Part shown: positions 10,141 through 17,447 of the stretch, piece by piece
How positions within the stretch are numbered: position 1 is the stretch's first letter
Layout: each line of letters starts with the position of its first letter
Source: a virus
IMG/VR virus record: IMGVR_UViG_3300042402_003082
Location: 1-48,945 of that record
Length of the DNA: 48,945 nt
Direction: 5' to 3' (one strand)
Translations under genes and position numbers: made by a program
The notes under the pieces: model-generated
The model's database searches: none
What the model was told of the DNA's origin: nothing
The model's input: only the letters and a program-made list of their open reading frames with translations

Positions 10141-11490
10141 ATGTCTCAAATTGTTACTCGTAGCATCGTCACCCCCGATAATTCTCCCGTGTCGTTTCCT
10201 TATGGCATCAATATCGGCACACCGAACGGCAGCGGCATCAACGACATTGGCATCGCCGGTCAAGCCGGCTTCGGTGTCGGGATTTGCCCTTCCGCCTTGC
10301 CGGCTGGCATGACAGAGTTATCTGGCACACAAGATCGTTTTCACGATAACTACGGCAATTACCAATACAGCGACGGCAGTATCATGGTCTGGATGCCGGC
10401 TTTCTTCTACAAATACGGCACCGGCAGCAATGGCCTGGCACTCAATGAGGTGGATATTGAGCCGTTCGGCTATTTTGCTGATGTAGCCACCGCCAATTCT
10501 GCGGGCTATGCCTTGCATCGCGCCTTCTATGATGGCGGCGTGATTCAGCCGGGGGCGTTCGTCGATAAATACTTGGTCAGCAATAACGGCGGCATTGCCT
10601 CAAGCGTGAAGAATGGCATTGCACTAGCCTCTGCCGTGCGCGGCGGTATTGCTGCATCGGCGTTTGCTTCGCTGACCGGCGCACCCGCTAACACCTTGGG
10701 CGGCGCGGTTGCTGTTGCAAAGACGCGCGGCGTGAACTTCTTTGTGTCGAGTCGCTTTATTTTTGCTGCCTTGGCCTTGCTCAGCTATGCGCACGGCAAA
10801 GCCTCAACCAGCACCACACATTGCGCCTGGTACCATGCCACCAATAATTTCCCGAAGGGCAACAACAACAACGCACTGGGTGATGCTCAGGACGCATCAA
10901 TCGCTTACATTTGGGATGGCAATTCAGCTTATTTAGGCTGCGGCAGAACCGGCAGCGCCAACTTCTTCGCCCGCACGACACACAACGGCCAAAACTGCGG
11001 CGTGGCTGATTTGAATGGCGTGGTGTGGGAGCAAACCCCCGGTATCACGCACGATGGCACCAACCTGTATATCCTGAAACCCGCTGTCAGCATGAAAAAC
11101 GTGACGGGCGGGAACTCATTAGCGACCGACCTATACGGCGCAACGGGCATTACTGCACTGTATAACAGCCTCGGCACTAGCTACGAGAGCCTGACCGGCA
11201 GCAATACGAATAAGGTCTTTGGCAATAATAGCAATCAAGTGCTAAGTGCTGCGACCTCAGGCAATGGCTGGAATTTTGCCGGGGCGGGCTTGCCGCTTGC
11301 GCTGGGCGTAGGCGGTAGCAATGCCTTCGGTAATGATTACGCGCTCGACTACAAGCCGAATGAACTGGCTCCGATCTCGGGTGGTGGCTGGAACGACTCG
11401 TCGTACGCGGGTGTTTGGTCGTTCATTCTGGACAACACTCGCGCGAACTCCGGCGCTAACATTGGTTGCCGCTCCGCCTTGTACTTGTAA
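10141..11490 (+). CDS. DGR target protein with C-terminal C-type-lectin variable domain
   Basis: 449 residues; RBS AAGGAAATT precedes the ATG. The N-terminal half is probably beta-rich and structural; the C-terminal half has the formylglycine-enzyme/C-type-lectin signature of DGR variable proteins (for example GVADLNGVVWEQ and the terminal GGGWNDSS, GVWSF and NIGCRS motifs). The last 43 residues are encoded by the VR plus five codons. Compared with the TR, eight codons give a new amino acid (Gly, Asp, Tyr, Ile, Asp, Gly, Ala, Ala). By analogy with Mtd of Bordetella phage it is likely the receptor-binding protein at the tail tip, diversified to switch host receptors (family knowledge plus context). 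Confidence 0.93.
   Translation: MSQIVTRSIVTPDNSPVSFPYGINIGTPNGSGINDIGIAGQAGFGVGICPSALPAGMTELSGTQDRFHDNYGNYQYSDGSIMVWMPAFFYKYGTGSNGLALNEVDIEPFGYFADVATANSAGYALHRAFYDGGVIQPGAFVDKYLVSNNGGIASSVKNGIALASAVRGGIAASAFASLTGAPANTLGGAVAVAKTRGVNFFVSSRFIFAALALLSYAHGKASTSTTHCAWYHATNNFPKGNNNNALGDAQDASIAYIWDGNSAYLGCGRTGSANFFARTTHNGQNCGVADLNGVVWEQTPGITHDGTNLYILKPAVSMKNVTGGNSLATDLYGATGITALYNSLGTSYESLTGSNTNKVFGNNSNQVLSAATSGNGWNFAGAGLPLALGVGGSNAFGNDYALDYKPNELAPISGGGWNDSSYAGVWSFILDNTRANSGANIGCRSALYL
11366..11479 (+). repeat. DGR variable repeat (VR)
   Basis: 114 bp, matching the TR at 11971-12084 (constant offset 605) except at 11 positions: 11386, 11387, 11395, 11404, 11409, 11426, 11431, 11452, 11453, 11456 and 11477. 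Each is A in the TR and G, T or C here. The last 20 bases before the final substitution (11457-11476) are identical to the TR and GC-rich toward the end, as expected of the initiation-of-mutagenic-homing segment. Confidence 0.97.
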
Positions 11491-11498
11491 CCATGTCA

Positions 11499-11516
11499 GT
11501 GCGGCGATAGCCGCAC
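11499..11516 (+). promoter_or_regulatory. Post-VR hairpin/cruciform (DGR target recognition)
   Basis: Perfect 7-bp inverted repeat GTGCGGC/GCCGCAC closed by a GATA tetraloop, 20 bp behind the end of the VR and 9 bp behind the target-gene stop. In Bordetella phage BPP-1 a hairpin of this size with a GRNA-type tetraloop downstream of the VR is required for efficient retrohoming; GATA fits that loop. There is no U tract, so it is not a good terminator. Confidence 0.75.
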
Positions 11517-11520
11517 ATTA

Positions 11521-11547
11521 ACTGCAAACACTGCAAACACTGCAAAC
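11521..11547 (+). repeat. Three perfect 9-bp tandem repeats
   Basis: ACTGCAAAC occurs three times in direct succession, ending one base before the avd start codon. It occupies the position where a ribosome-binding site would be expected; no Shine-Dalgarno sequence is visible there. Confidence 0.95.
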
Positions 11548-11548
11548 T

Positions 11549-11968
11549 ATGAACACTAATGCTGAAGCCGAGCTAAATCGAAAGTTTATTGAGACTGCGC
11601 AACTGATGAATGTTTACCTCAACCACTTCCCCGCGTTCGAGAAATACGCGCTCGCGCAGCATATCCGCGTGTGCATGTATGACGTTTACGGGTTGATCGT
11701 GGAGAGTCAAAAGCGTTACATCAAAAAAACAACGCTCAATAACTTAGATATACGCCATGAGCAGTGGCGCATGATGATTAATCTGGCGATGGAATTAGGC
11801 TATTTTGCATTTAAGGACGGCAGGGAAAGTGATGAATCGCCTAAGACATTGGCGCAACACCGCCACCTGGCGATCTCGCGGTTGATTGACGAATTAGGGC
11901 GCATGATCGGCGGCTGGTTGGTTGCCGTGCGTGAGTCTGAAAAGAGTGGTACACGGGAAACGTCTTAA
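11549..11968 (+). CDS. avd: DGR accessory variability determinant (Avd)
   Basis: 139 residues, four-helix-bundle pattern of the Avd/S23-like family: basic, helical, with conserved aromatic and Arg positions (FAF-type FPAFEKYALAQHIR, later RHLAISRLIDELGRMIGGWL). Avd assembles as a barrel-shaped pentamer that binds the reverse transcriptase and the TR RNA and is needed for mutagenic cDNA synthesis. It sits between VR and TR, the canonical order VR-avd-TR-RT. There is no clear RBS, since the 9-bp tandem repeats fill that space. The stop codon ends two bases before the TR. Confidence 0.92.
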   Translation: MNTNAEAELNRKFIETAQLMNVYLNHFPAFEKYALAQHIRVCMYDVYGLIVESQKRYIKKTTLNNLDIRHEQWRMMINLAMELGYFAFKDGRESDESPKTLAQHRHLAISRLIDELGRMIGGWLVAVRESEKSGTRETS

Positions 11969-11970
11969 TA

Positions 11971-12084
11971 TGGCTCCGATCTCGGGTGGTAACTGGAACA
12001 ACTCGTCGAACGCAGGTGTTTGGTCGTTCAATCTGAACAACACTCGCGCGAACTCCAACGATAACATTGGTTGCCGCTCCGACT
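11971..12084 (+). repeat. DGR template repeat (TR)
   Basis: 114-bp donor copy of the VR containing 26 adenines; 11 of these are substituted in the VR and no non-adenine base differs. Read in the target frame it is enriched in AAC/AAT codons (ten), the codon choice that gives maximum amino-acid variation without stop codons under adenine mutagenesis. It is transcribed with avd and the RT; the RNA with its flank to about 12220 serves as template and primer. The downstream flank contains a small hairpin (GCAGG/CCTGC, 12140-12157). Confidence 0.97.
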
Positions 12085-12220
12085 CTGCTTCACCTCATAA
12101 CCGGCAACGGTATAGTGGAACAAAGGGAGACGTTTTCCGGCAGGGGTTAAATCCTGCGAAATCGGTTTGCATGGGCCATTCTAGTAGGTCTGAGTTTGTC
12201 ATTCTCGAAAGTCTGGCCCT

Positions 12221-13312
12221 ATGAAGCGCATCGGCTATCTCTTTGAGCAGGCGTTTACCCGCGAAGGGTTACTCGCAGCGTTTCATGCCGCCGCCAAGGG
12301 TAAGCGGAAAAAACGCGCCTGTTTTAATTTTGAGCGCCGGCTTGCCCACAATTTAGATCGTCTATATGACGCGCTGCACGATGGCAGCTATACACCACAA
12401 CCCTATTACAGTTTCACCGTGTATGAGCCGAAAAAACGGCAGATATACGCCCCGGCATTTGCTGATTTGGTTGTGCAACATGCCATTTACGCGGTCACAC
12501 TGCCAATTTTTAACCCATCATTTATCGACCAATCGTTTGCGTGCCGGCCCGGTAAGGGAACGCACAAAGCCGCGCACTTTGCGCAGCGTGCGCTGCAACT
12601 GAGCGCCGCCGATAGCTACACGCTGAAGCTAGATATTCGCAAGTTTTTCTATCGAATTGACCGCACGATTTTGCGCAGGTTGATTGCGCATAAGATTAAA
12701 GATCATCGCTTTGTCGATTTAATGATGTTATTCGCAGAATACGGCGAACCCGTGGGTATTCCTATCGGCAACCTGCTCTCGCAGATGTATGCGCTCATTT
12801 ACCTAAACCCACTTGACCACTTTGTTAAACGTGAACTCAAGGTGCGGCTGTATTGCCGCTATGTTGATGACTCGGTGCTGTTTGGGCTGCCGCGAGAGCG
12901 GGCGTTGTCGCATCTCGCCCGCGTGGGCTGCTTTATCCAACAGCAACTCAATCTCGAATTCTCGAAAACCACTTTAGCGACCACCCGGCGCGGCGTGAAT
13001 TTTGTTGGGTATCGCGCCTGGGCGTCTCGCCGTTTTATCCGCAAGCATTCGATTTACACATTCCGCCGCCGCGCAAAGCAGGGGCGGCTTGAATCGTGCG
13101 TGTCTGTATTGGGTCACGCACGCCACACCCACTCCCTGCAGCATCTGCTGCGCTATCTGAAAGGAAATCACCATGTCTTATTTTGTCAGCTACCAAAAAT
13201 CTATCAGCGCAAGCGCCTCACGCGAACTCAAATTGCCGACCAACGCGCAGCACCAAGCCATCGGCACGGAACTCTGCACACTGGCGGGGGTGACTTACGT
13301 CTCGTTGCCTAA
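12221..13312 (+). CDS. DGR reverse transcriptase
   Basis: 363 residues in this frame. RT motifs in order: RPGKGTHKA (109-117), LDIRKFFYRID (137-147), GIPIGNLLSQ (179-188, the DGR/retron-type SQ motif in place of QG), catalytic YVDD (214-217), and GVNFVGYR (258-265). It copies the TR RNA into cDNA with errors at adenines. The ATG is not preceded by a strong RBS. The last 46 or so residues overlap the next gene in another frame, are Arg/His-rich and do not resemble the family, so the ancestral C-terminus probably ended near residue 317. Confidence 0.95.
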   Translation: MKRIGYLFEQAFTREGLLAAFHAAAKGKRKKRACFNFERRLAHNLDRLYDALHDGSYTPQPYYSFTVYEPKKRQIYAPAFADLVVQHAIYAVTLPIFNPSFIDQSFACRPGKGTHKAAHFAQRALQLSAADSYTLKLDIRKFFYRIDRTILRRLIAHKIKDHRFVDLMMLFAEYGEPVGIPIGNLLSQMYALIYLNPLDHFVKRELKVRLYCRYVDDSVLFGLPRERALSHLARVGCFIQQQLNLEFSKTTLATTRRGVNFVGYRAWASRRFIRKHSIYTFRRRAKQGRLESCVSVLGHARHTHSLQHLLRYLKGNHHVLFCQLPKIYQRKRLTRTQIADQRAAPSHRHGTLHTGGGDLRLVA

Positions 13313-13592
13313 TGATGCCGTGTTGCCGGCAGACCAATACGCCGAAGTGGTTGCCAGCATCGTCAACCCCTGCGTGCCGGACGCCGCGCTGCTTGCCGAC
13401 ATCAAAGCTGCTTCGCCGCACGTCGCCCTGATTAATGCGAATGTCGCACGCCAAATTGCTGAGCGTTACAGCACCGGCGATGAAATCAAGCTACTGCGCA
13501 CCGCGCCCTCCGAAGAGTTCGATGTGTACAACGATTTTGTCGAGTCGTGCCGCGCCTGGGGCCGCGCGCAGAAAGCGGCTTTCGGGCTGTGA
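13173..13592 (+). CDS. Hypothetical protein downstream of DGR RT
   Basis: 139 residues. The start is supported by GAAAGGA 7-9 bp upstream although it lies 140 bp inside the RT frame. Soluble, mixed alpha/beta composition; no motif recognised. It could be a further tail/fibre assembly factor or a DGR-associated gene by position only. Confidence 0.7.
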   Translation: MSYFVSYQKSISASASRELKLPTNAQHQAIGTELCTLAGVTYVSLPNDAVLPADQYAEVVASIVNPCVPDAALLADIKAASPHVALINANVARQIAERYSTGDEIKLLRTAPSEEFDVYNDFVESCRAWGRAQKAAFGL

Positions 13593-13864
13593 AACCGGCT
13601 CCGATTCGGCCCGCGCCTTGGTGGGTGCGGGCGTTTCTCCGCGCTGCTGGGGCTTACGGCATTACGATGCCGTGGCGGGTGATCTACCTGATGCCCGAGC
13701 AGATGAGCAACGCCGGCTTGATTCGACATGAGCGGGTGCATATCGCGCAGATTGAGCGTGACGGGGCATGGAGATGGACGGTTAGGGTTTTTTGGTACTT
13801 GCTGCGCTATGGTTATAAAAATAGCCCGTATGAGGAAGAAGCCCGTACACTCTCTGGCCATTAG
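13589..13864 (+). CDS. Small HExxH metallopeptidase-like protein
   Basis: 91 residues from a GTG start whose bases overlap the preceding stop (GTGA); an ATG at 13547 would add 14 unlikely residues. Contains RHERVHIAQ (HExxH, the zinc-dependent peptidase motif) followed about 30 residues later by SPYEEEA, where the Glu could be the third ligand. A hydrophobic/aromatic stretch (VFWYLLRYGY) lies between. Whether it is an active protease, a lysis-related protein or a decayed relative cannot be told from sequence. Confidence 0.65.
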   Translation: MKPAPIRPAPWWVRAFLRAAGAYGITMPWRVIYLMPEQMSNAGLIRHERVHIAQIERDGAWRWTVRVFWYLLRYGYKNSPYEEEARTLSGH

Positions 13865-13906
13865 CCAGAATAGTGTTCAGTTAAATGATCTACTAACAAT
13901 AAGCTC

Positions 13907-14129
13907 GTCACAGTTGTGTCACAGTGACAGGTAGAAAGTGGGTTAAGAAGGGTATGGCAGGGTCTTAATAAGTTGTTGATTTTTATTAAAAACCTGCCAT
14001 ACTTGCTACCTAACTGGTGCCCAGGAGAAGTCTTTTACAGAATTCGTAACTCATTGATTAGAATAAACAACTTGCATTGATTGTCACAATCGTGTCACAG
14101 TGTCACTCATAGATAAATTAGGAGTGACA
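13907..14129. repeat. Cluster of TGTCAC motifs in both orientations
   Basis: TGTCAC or GTGACA occurs at 13917, 13924, 14082, 14093, 14101 and 14124, plus a shorter CGTCAC at 13906. Such clustering is expected of arm-type integrase sites or of operators. Confidence 0.7.
14101..14129 (+). promoter_or_regulatory. Inverted repeat enclosing the integrase RBS
   Basis: TGTCACTC (14101-14108) pairs perfectly with GAGTGACA (14122-14129); the 3' arm includes the GGAG Shine-Dalgarno core and ends two bases before the ATG at 14132. It can act as an operator or as an RNA hairpin hiding the ribosome-binding site. Confidence 0.6.
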
Positions 14130-14131
14130 AA

Positions 14132-15124
14132 ATGGCAACAATTCGCAAACGGGGCGACACTTGGCAGTGTATGATTCGCAAGGTTGGGCATCCGCCTGTC
14201 TCTGCGTCGTTTGATACAAAAGCTGAGGCGGAGCGCTGGGCCTTGAAGACCGAGGCAACAATGCTTGATGGAGCCGTAGAGGTGCAGGATGCCAGCACAA
14301 CGGTGCGTCAATTGTTTGAAGAGTATCGGGATAAGGTCTCGGTAACTAAACGTGGCGCACGTTGGGAAGTTATCCGAATTAACAGGCTCTTGGAAACTTC
14401 ACATTTTGTCAATAAGAGGCTGGTTAGAGTCAGCCCATCCGATATACAAGCCTGGCGAGATCTCCGCTTGAAGAGCGTTTCTGGCGAGACGGTAAACCGC
14501 GAGATGAACCAGATCAGTGCCATCTTTACCTATGCACGCAAGGAGTGGCGCATGGGGGTGCATAACCCGGTGCGCGAGGTTAAGCGGCCAAGCAAGAATC
14601 CTGCCCGCACCCGAAGACCCTCTGCAGATGAGACGAGCGCCTTGCTCAAGTACTTCAACTTCGATGCTAACGTGCCACCTAAAACCACGCTGGATTATCT
14701 TGGTTGGTTGATTGAGTGTGCGCAACATATTCCCATGCGTCGCGGGGAGTGGTGCAACGTGCTCTGGGAAGACGCCCACCTTCAGGAGCAGTGGCTGCAC
14801 TTGCGCTTGACCAAGAATGGGGAGAGTCGAGATGTACCCTTGTCGAAGTACATTAGTGCCCTACTTGACAAATTGCCTCGCTCTGATAAGCGCATGTTCC
14901 CGATCAATCCAGATACGGTAACTATTTATTTTTCAGAGGCGTGTAAAGAATTGGGGATAGATAATCTTCACTTACACGACTTTAGACATGAGGCGATTAC
15001 CCGGATTGCAGAAGTGACCCGAGATGCGTTAGAGCTGAGTGCATTTTCAGGGCATAAAGACTTGAAAGCCTTGAAGCGATACTACAACCCCAAGGCTTCC
15101 GATCTGGCTAAGAAGTTGAACTAA
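14132..15124 (+). CDS. int: Tyrosine site-specific integrase
   Basis: 330 residues. The N-terminal arm-binding region begins with a RKRGDTWQ pattern typical of phage integrases, followed by a SAM-like core-binding domain (about 55-140) and the catalytic domain: Arg in PMRRGEW (203/204), Lys in TKNGESR (228), HxxR in LHDFRHEA (282-285), His in SGHKD (308) and the nucleophile Tyr at 317/318 (KRYYNP). All catalytic positions are present. Full family length. It carries out phage integration and, with a directionality factor, excision; the converging HTH gene at 15180 is the likely partner. Confidence 0.93.
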   Translation: MATIRKRGDTWQCMIRKVGHPPVSASFDTKAEAERWALKTEATMLDGAVEVQDASTTVRQLFEEYRDKVSVTKRGARWEVIRINRLLETSHFVNKRLVRVSPSDIQAWRDLRLKSVSGETVNREMNQISAIFTYARKEWRMGVHNPVREVKRPSKNPARTRRPSADETSALLKYFNFDANVPPKTTLDYLGWLIECAQHIPMRRGEWCNVLWEDAHLQEQWLHLRLTKNGESRDVPLSKYISALLDKLPRSDKRMFPINPDTVTIYFSEACKELGIDNLHLHDFRHEAITRIAEVTRDALELSAFSGHKDLKALKRYYNPKASDLAKKLN

Positions 15125-15179
15125 ACGATCATAATGTCAATACTCACAATGGAGACTAGACAAAGAGAGATAAGTATGC

Positions 15180-15413
15180 TCACACTTCTCTCCTCGGTCT
15201 CCCGCGTTTCTTAACCTCTACCACCTTTCCAGAGATAGAGTCAAGCCATGCGTACACCACCTTCTCACGCCACAACGGTGTCTTGCTGCCGGGGAGTTTG
15301 AAATACGGAGGTACGCGCTCAGGGTGGGTGCTAACATCTTTAGCAACAGTAAGGGGCTTACGTCTAAGTATGGAAGCCACCTCAGATATAAGCAAAACTC
15401 TGTCGGGTATCAT
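15180..15413 (-). CDS. Small HTH DNA-binding protein, possible excisionase
   Basis: 77 residues; RBS AAGGA upstream. The N-terminal half fits an AlpA/MerR-like winged helix-turn-helix (LLISEVASILRRKPLTVAKD), and the C-terminus is basic (KKRGRPRREV, an AT-hook-like RGRP). Size, fold and position facing the integrase suggest a recombination directionality factor or regulator of integration; this is inference. Confidence 0.72.
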   Translation of the reverse strand: MIPDRVLLISEVASILRRKPLTVAKDVSTHPERVPPYFKLPGSKTPLWREKVVYAWLDSISGKVVEVKKRGRPRREV

Positions 15414-15432
15414 AAATTTATTCCTTGTCTCA

Positions 15433-15438
15433 ATTATA
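15433..15438 (-). promoter_or_regulatory. Candidate -10 box for the HTH gene
   Basis: Perfect TATAAT on the - strand about 20 bp upstream of the start codon; no convincing -35 box at the right distance, so it may need an activator. Confidence 0.4.
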
Positions 15439-15468
15439 GGGCTTTATAGGCACTAAATTTGAATCTGG

Positions 15469-15500
15469 GTATGAGTTGATGGGTTAGTATCAACTCATAC
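15469..15500. promoter_or_regulatory. Perfect 12-bp dyad between thyX and the HTH gene
   Basis: GTATGAGTTGAT and ATCAACTCATAC separated by 8 bp. On the - strand no T tract follows, so an operator upstream of the HTH gene promoter is as likely as a terminator or RNA stability hairpin behind thyX. Confidence 0.6.
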
Positions 15501-15533
15501 GAGATCGTTTAATCTAGGGCGTGTTTGGCTTGC

Positions 15534-16442
15534 CTATTTTTTGTGCAATTCGGCAATTTTCTCCTTTTCTGCTTTGTCAATCAGGTCTTGTACGAAGAGT
15601 TGCCTGTACTGCGCCCAACCTTTGAAATTACCACTTGACAAGTGAGCTTCAAGCATGGGTGTAGCTTGATGTTCAATCGGTGAGGCATGAATGGGGCTAG
15701 ACTCGTCATACACCGTGCCACGTTTATCCGTATACGGGCGAGTGACCAATTGATTAAATAGCTCGGTGTCTTCTTCCAATGTGCTCTTACCGCCACTGTG
15801 CTTGTTGTAGGAGGCGCGGGCGCAATGTGCAGCAGACATCTTGAGCAAGTCTTCCAAGGTGTGATTCAACCTTTCCAACGTGCTGATGTAAGGTAAGTGC
15901 CACTCTCCGCCTTTTAGTAAAGTGGGTTCAGAGTCCTGCATGGCTTGCCGCATTAGATTAGCGAGGTGTCTTATCTCGGGTTGGGCGGCGTGGTGGCAGC
16001 GCAACTCAAAGAAGTTGTCCCACTCTGTCGAGGTCAGCACCACATTGATATGTTGGAAGGGTTCCAGGATTCGGTTGGTGACTTGCTTATGCAAACCAAT
16101 CTTGCTGAGGGACCAAGCAAAAGCCACCGCAAACTTGCTGGTGGTGAGCCAGATAAACTTGGCAAGCCATTCTTTCCGGTCTGAAAGTAACCTTGTCGCC
16201 TGCATCCCTGCTTGATTGGCTCCCCATACGATAGGCATTGCCGGTTGGTTCCAAACCTGCTTGATCATGGTTTTAACCGGGATCGCTCGACTAGAGGAGG
16301 CGTTGCGTGAAAAAACTCTGTGTGTCATTAATTCACTATGTATAAACCGAGGATACTTCAACTGAAAGGTGGTGATTCGTTTGCCGGCCAAACTGATTGA
16401 GTCTGCGACAACATCTACGGTGAAGTTTTGGTAAGGTTGCAT
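15534..16442 (-). CDS. thyX: FAD-dependent thymidylate synthase ThyX
   Basis: 302 residues. Converts dUMP to dTMP using methylene-tetrahydrofolate and NADPH via FAD. The ThyX motif region is seen as THRVFSRNASSSR (40-52), and the second conserved block as NRILEPFQHINVV followed by EWDNFFELRCHHAAQPEI. Length is somewhat above bacterial ThyX, as in phage homologues. It is the last gene of the left-running replication operon, with its ATG just behind the RNA ligase stop. Supplies dTTP together with the dNMP kinase and ribonucleotide reductase further upstream. Confidence 0.95.
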   Translation of the reverse strand: MQPYQNFTVDVVADSISLAGKRITTFQLKYPRFIHSELMTHRVFSRNASSSRAIPVKTMIKQVWNQPAMPIVWGANQAGMQATRLLSDRKEWLAKFIWLTTSKFAVAFAWSLSKIGLHKQVTNRILEPFQHINVVLTSTEWDNFFELRCHHAAQPEIRHLANLMRQAMQDSEPTLLKGGEWHLPYISTLERLNHTLEDLLKMSAAHCARASYNKHSGGKSTLEEDTELFNQLVTRPYTDKRGTVYDESSPIHASPIEHQATPMLEAHLSSGNFKGWAQYRQLFVQDLIDKAEKEKIAELHKK

Positions 16443-16443
16443 A

Positions 16444-17445
16444 TTAGTCTGCCTTTAAGAGAAATTTGTTTGAAATGGCTTTGAATGAGAACAGGCCGTT
16501 TAACTGCCGGAATACCACACCCTCTCTTTCCTTGTGGTTTAGGGAAGGTCCTTCTGCATAGGCTAGGGCTTGCGTGACACTGGAAATCTCATCTGTGCTG
16601 TGAGAAAGAACCGGGACGTGATTAAACCCTAATGCCTTACAGAACTCCCAGACTTTACCTGGTGGTGTGTGACGTTGTAAGTCTATGTCCCAAATATCAA
16701 ATACGTAGAACTTGAACTCAAGGAGGTTCTCCCGGTTACCTTGAATACCCGGACCCATCAACTCACCTTGCAAGGAGAAGCCCTCGAATAGGTCAGCGTG
16801 GTGTCCCACCTCATCAATCAATTTCTTGGCAACCTCCACAAAGGTGTTTCCTTCCTGGTCCATCTTGAGGTCAATGTTTCTTGAGCACACGCCCCACTCT
16901 CCGTTGCGCCGGTAAATCTGCATAGAGGAACCATCTAGTTTCATGGTAATGTGGTAGGGTTGGTCCCAGTCAATCTTACCGGCTAAGTTCTGCACTCGTT
17001 CTTGGTCAGTTCTGCGCAAGAAGCTGGGCAGCGTACCTCTTGCCACCCCTTGCAGTTGGGTTGGGAGGGGGGCCTCCCACTTCTGAATACCTAGAAGGGT
17101 TGTCAGGTCTTCGCCCTCTAACCAGGCCCTAGAAGCGCCAACTTGCTCAAAGGACAGCAGCAAGCCTTGACTTAAGCAGCCCTTCAACTTAACGGTGCGG
17201 AGCCGTTCACCCTTGACACCGTTGAACTCGCGCGGCTCTTTTCCTTTTGATAGGAAGGGAGCCAAGGTGTTAGGGACCCATGAATCTAACTCAAAAAATA
17301 TCGCAAGCTCGCCGGCTTTGAACTCCCCCTTCTTGACTACCACTTGCCAGCCGTCTACCTTCGCACAGACGATAGCATCGGCCCCCTCAATGTCTGACAC
17401 CTCACTAATACGTCTTACTGAAGCTAGTTTCCGTGTTACGTCCAT
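16444..17445 (-). CDS. RNA ligase, DRB0094/Rnl5-type
   Basis: 333 residues: N-terminal OB-fold-like module (about 1-110) and a nucleotidyltransferase domain with motif I KLDG (169-172; Lys169 becomes adenylylated), motif IIIa/III ELMGPGIQGN (228-237), motif IV EGVVFR (308-313) and motif V SFKAISNKFLL (320-330). The domain order, OB first, is that of the Deinococcus DRB0094 family. Probable role: sealing nicked RNA, for example tRNAs cut by host defence nucleases (inference). It starts a few bases behind the SbcC-like gene stop. Confidence 0.9.
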   Translation of the reverse strand: MDVTRKLASVRRISEVSDIEGADAIVCAKVDGWQVVVKKGEFKAGELAIFFELDSWVPNTLAPFLSKGKEPREFNGVKGERLRTVKLKGCLSQGLLLSFEQVGASRAWLEGEDLTTLLGIQKWEAPLPTQLQGVARGTLPSFLRRTDQERVQNLAGKIDWDQPYHITMKLDGSSMQIYRRNGEWGVCSRNIDLKMDQEGNTFVEVAKKLIDEVGHHADLFEGFSLQGELMGPGIQGNRENLLEFKFYVFDIWDIDLQRHTPPGKVWEFCKALGFNHVPVLSHSTDEISSVTQALAYAEGPSLNHKEREGVVFRQLNGLFSFKAISNKFLLKAD

Positions 17446-17447
17446 CT

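Larger units (their letters stand above)
13865..14131 (+). promoter_or_regulatory. Integrase control region / candidate attP
   Basis: 267 bp without a gene. It holds two imperfect direct copies (20 of 24 identical) starting GTCACA at 13907-13930 and 14083-14106, a perfect 10-bp dyad GTATGGCAGG/CCTGCCATAC (13952-13961 with 13993-14002) with an inner TTAATA/TATTAA pair, and an inverted repeat next to the integrase start. A weak promoter (TTTACA 14034, 19 bp, TAGAAT 14059) points toward the integrase. Direct arm-like repeats around a dyad beside an integrase gene suggest attP; proof needs the host attB. Confidence 0.5.

Noticed and set aside
11922-12224. 100-codon + frame across the template repeat
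   Set aside because: It overlaps the Avd end and the non-coding TR; its lectin-like peptide is just the TR read in the VR frame.
13952-14002. Dyad as an ordinary intrinsic terminator for the DGR operon
   Set aside because: 31-nt spacing and no T tract after the 3' arm; kept as part of a candidate att/control region instead.
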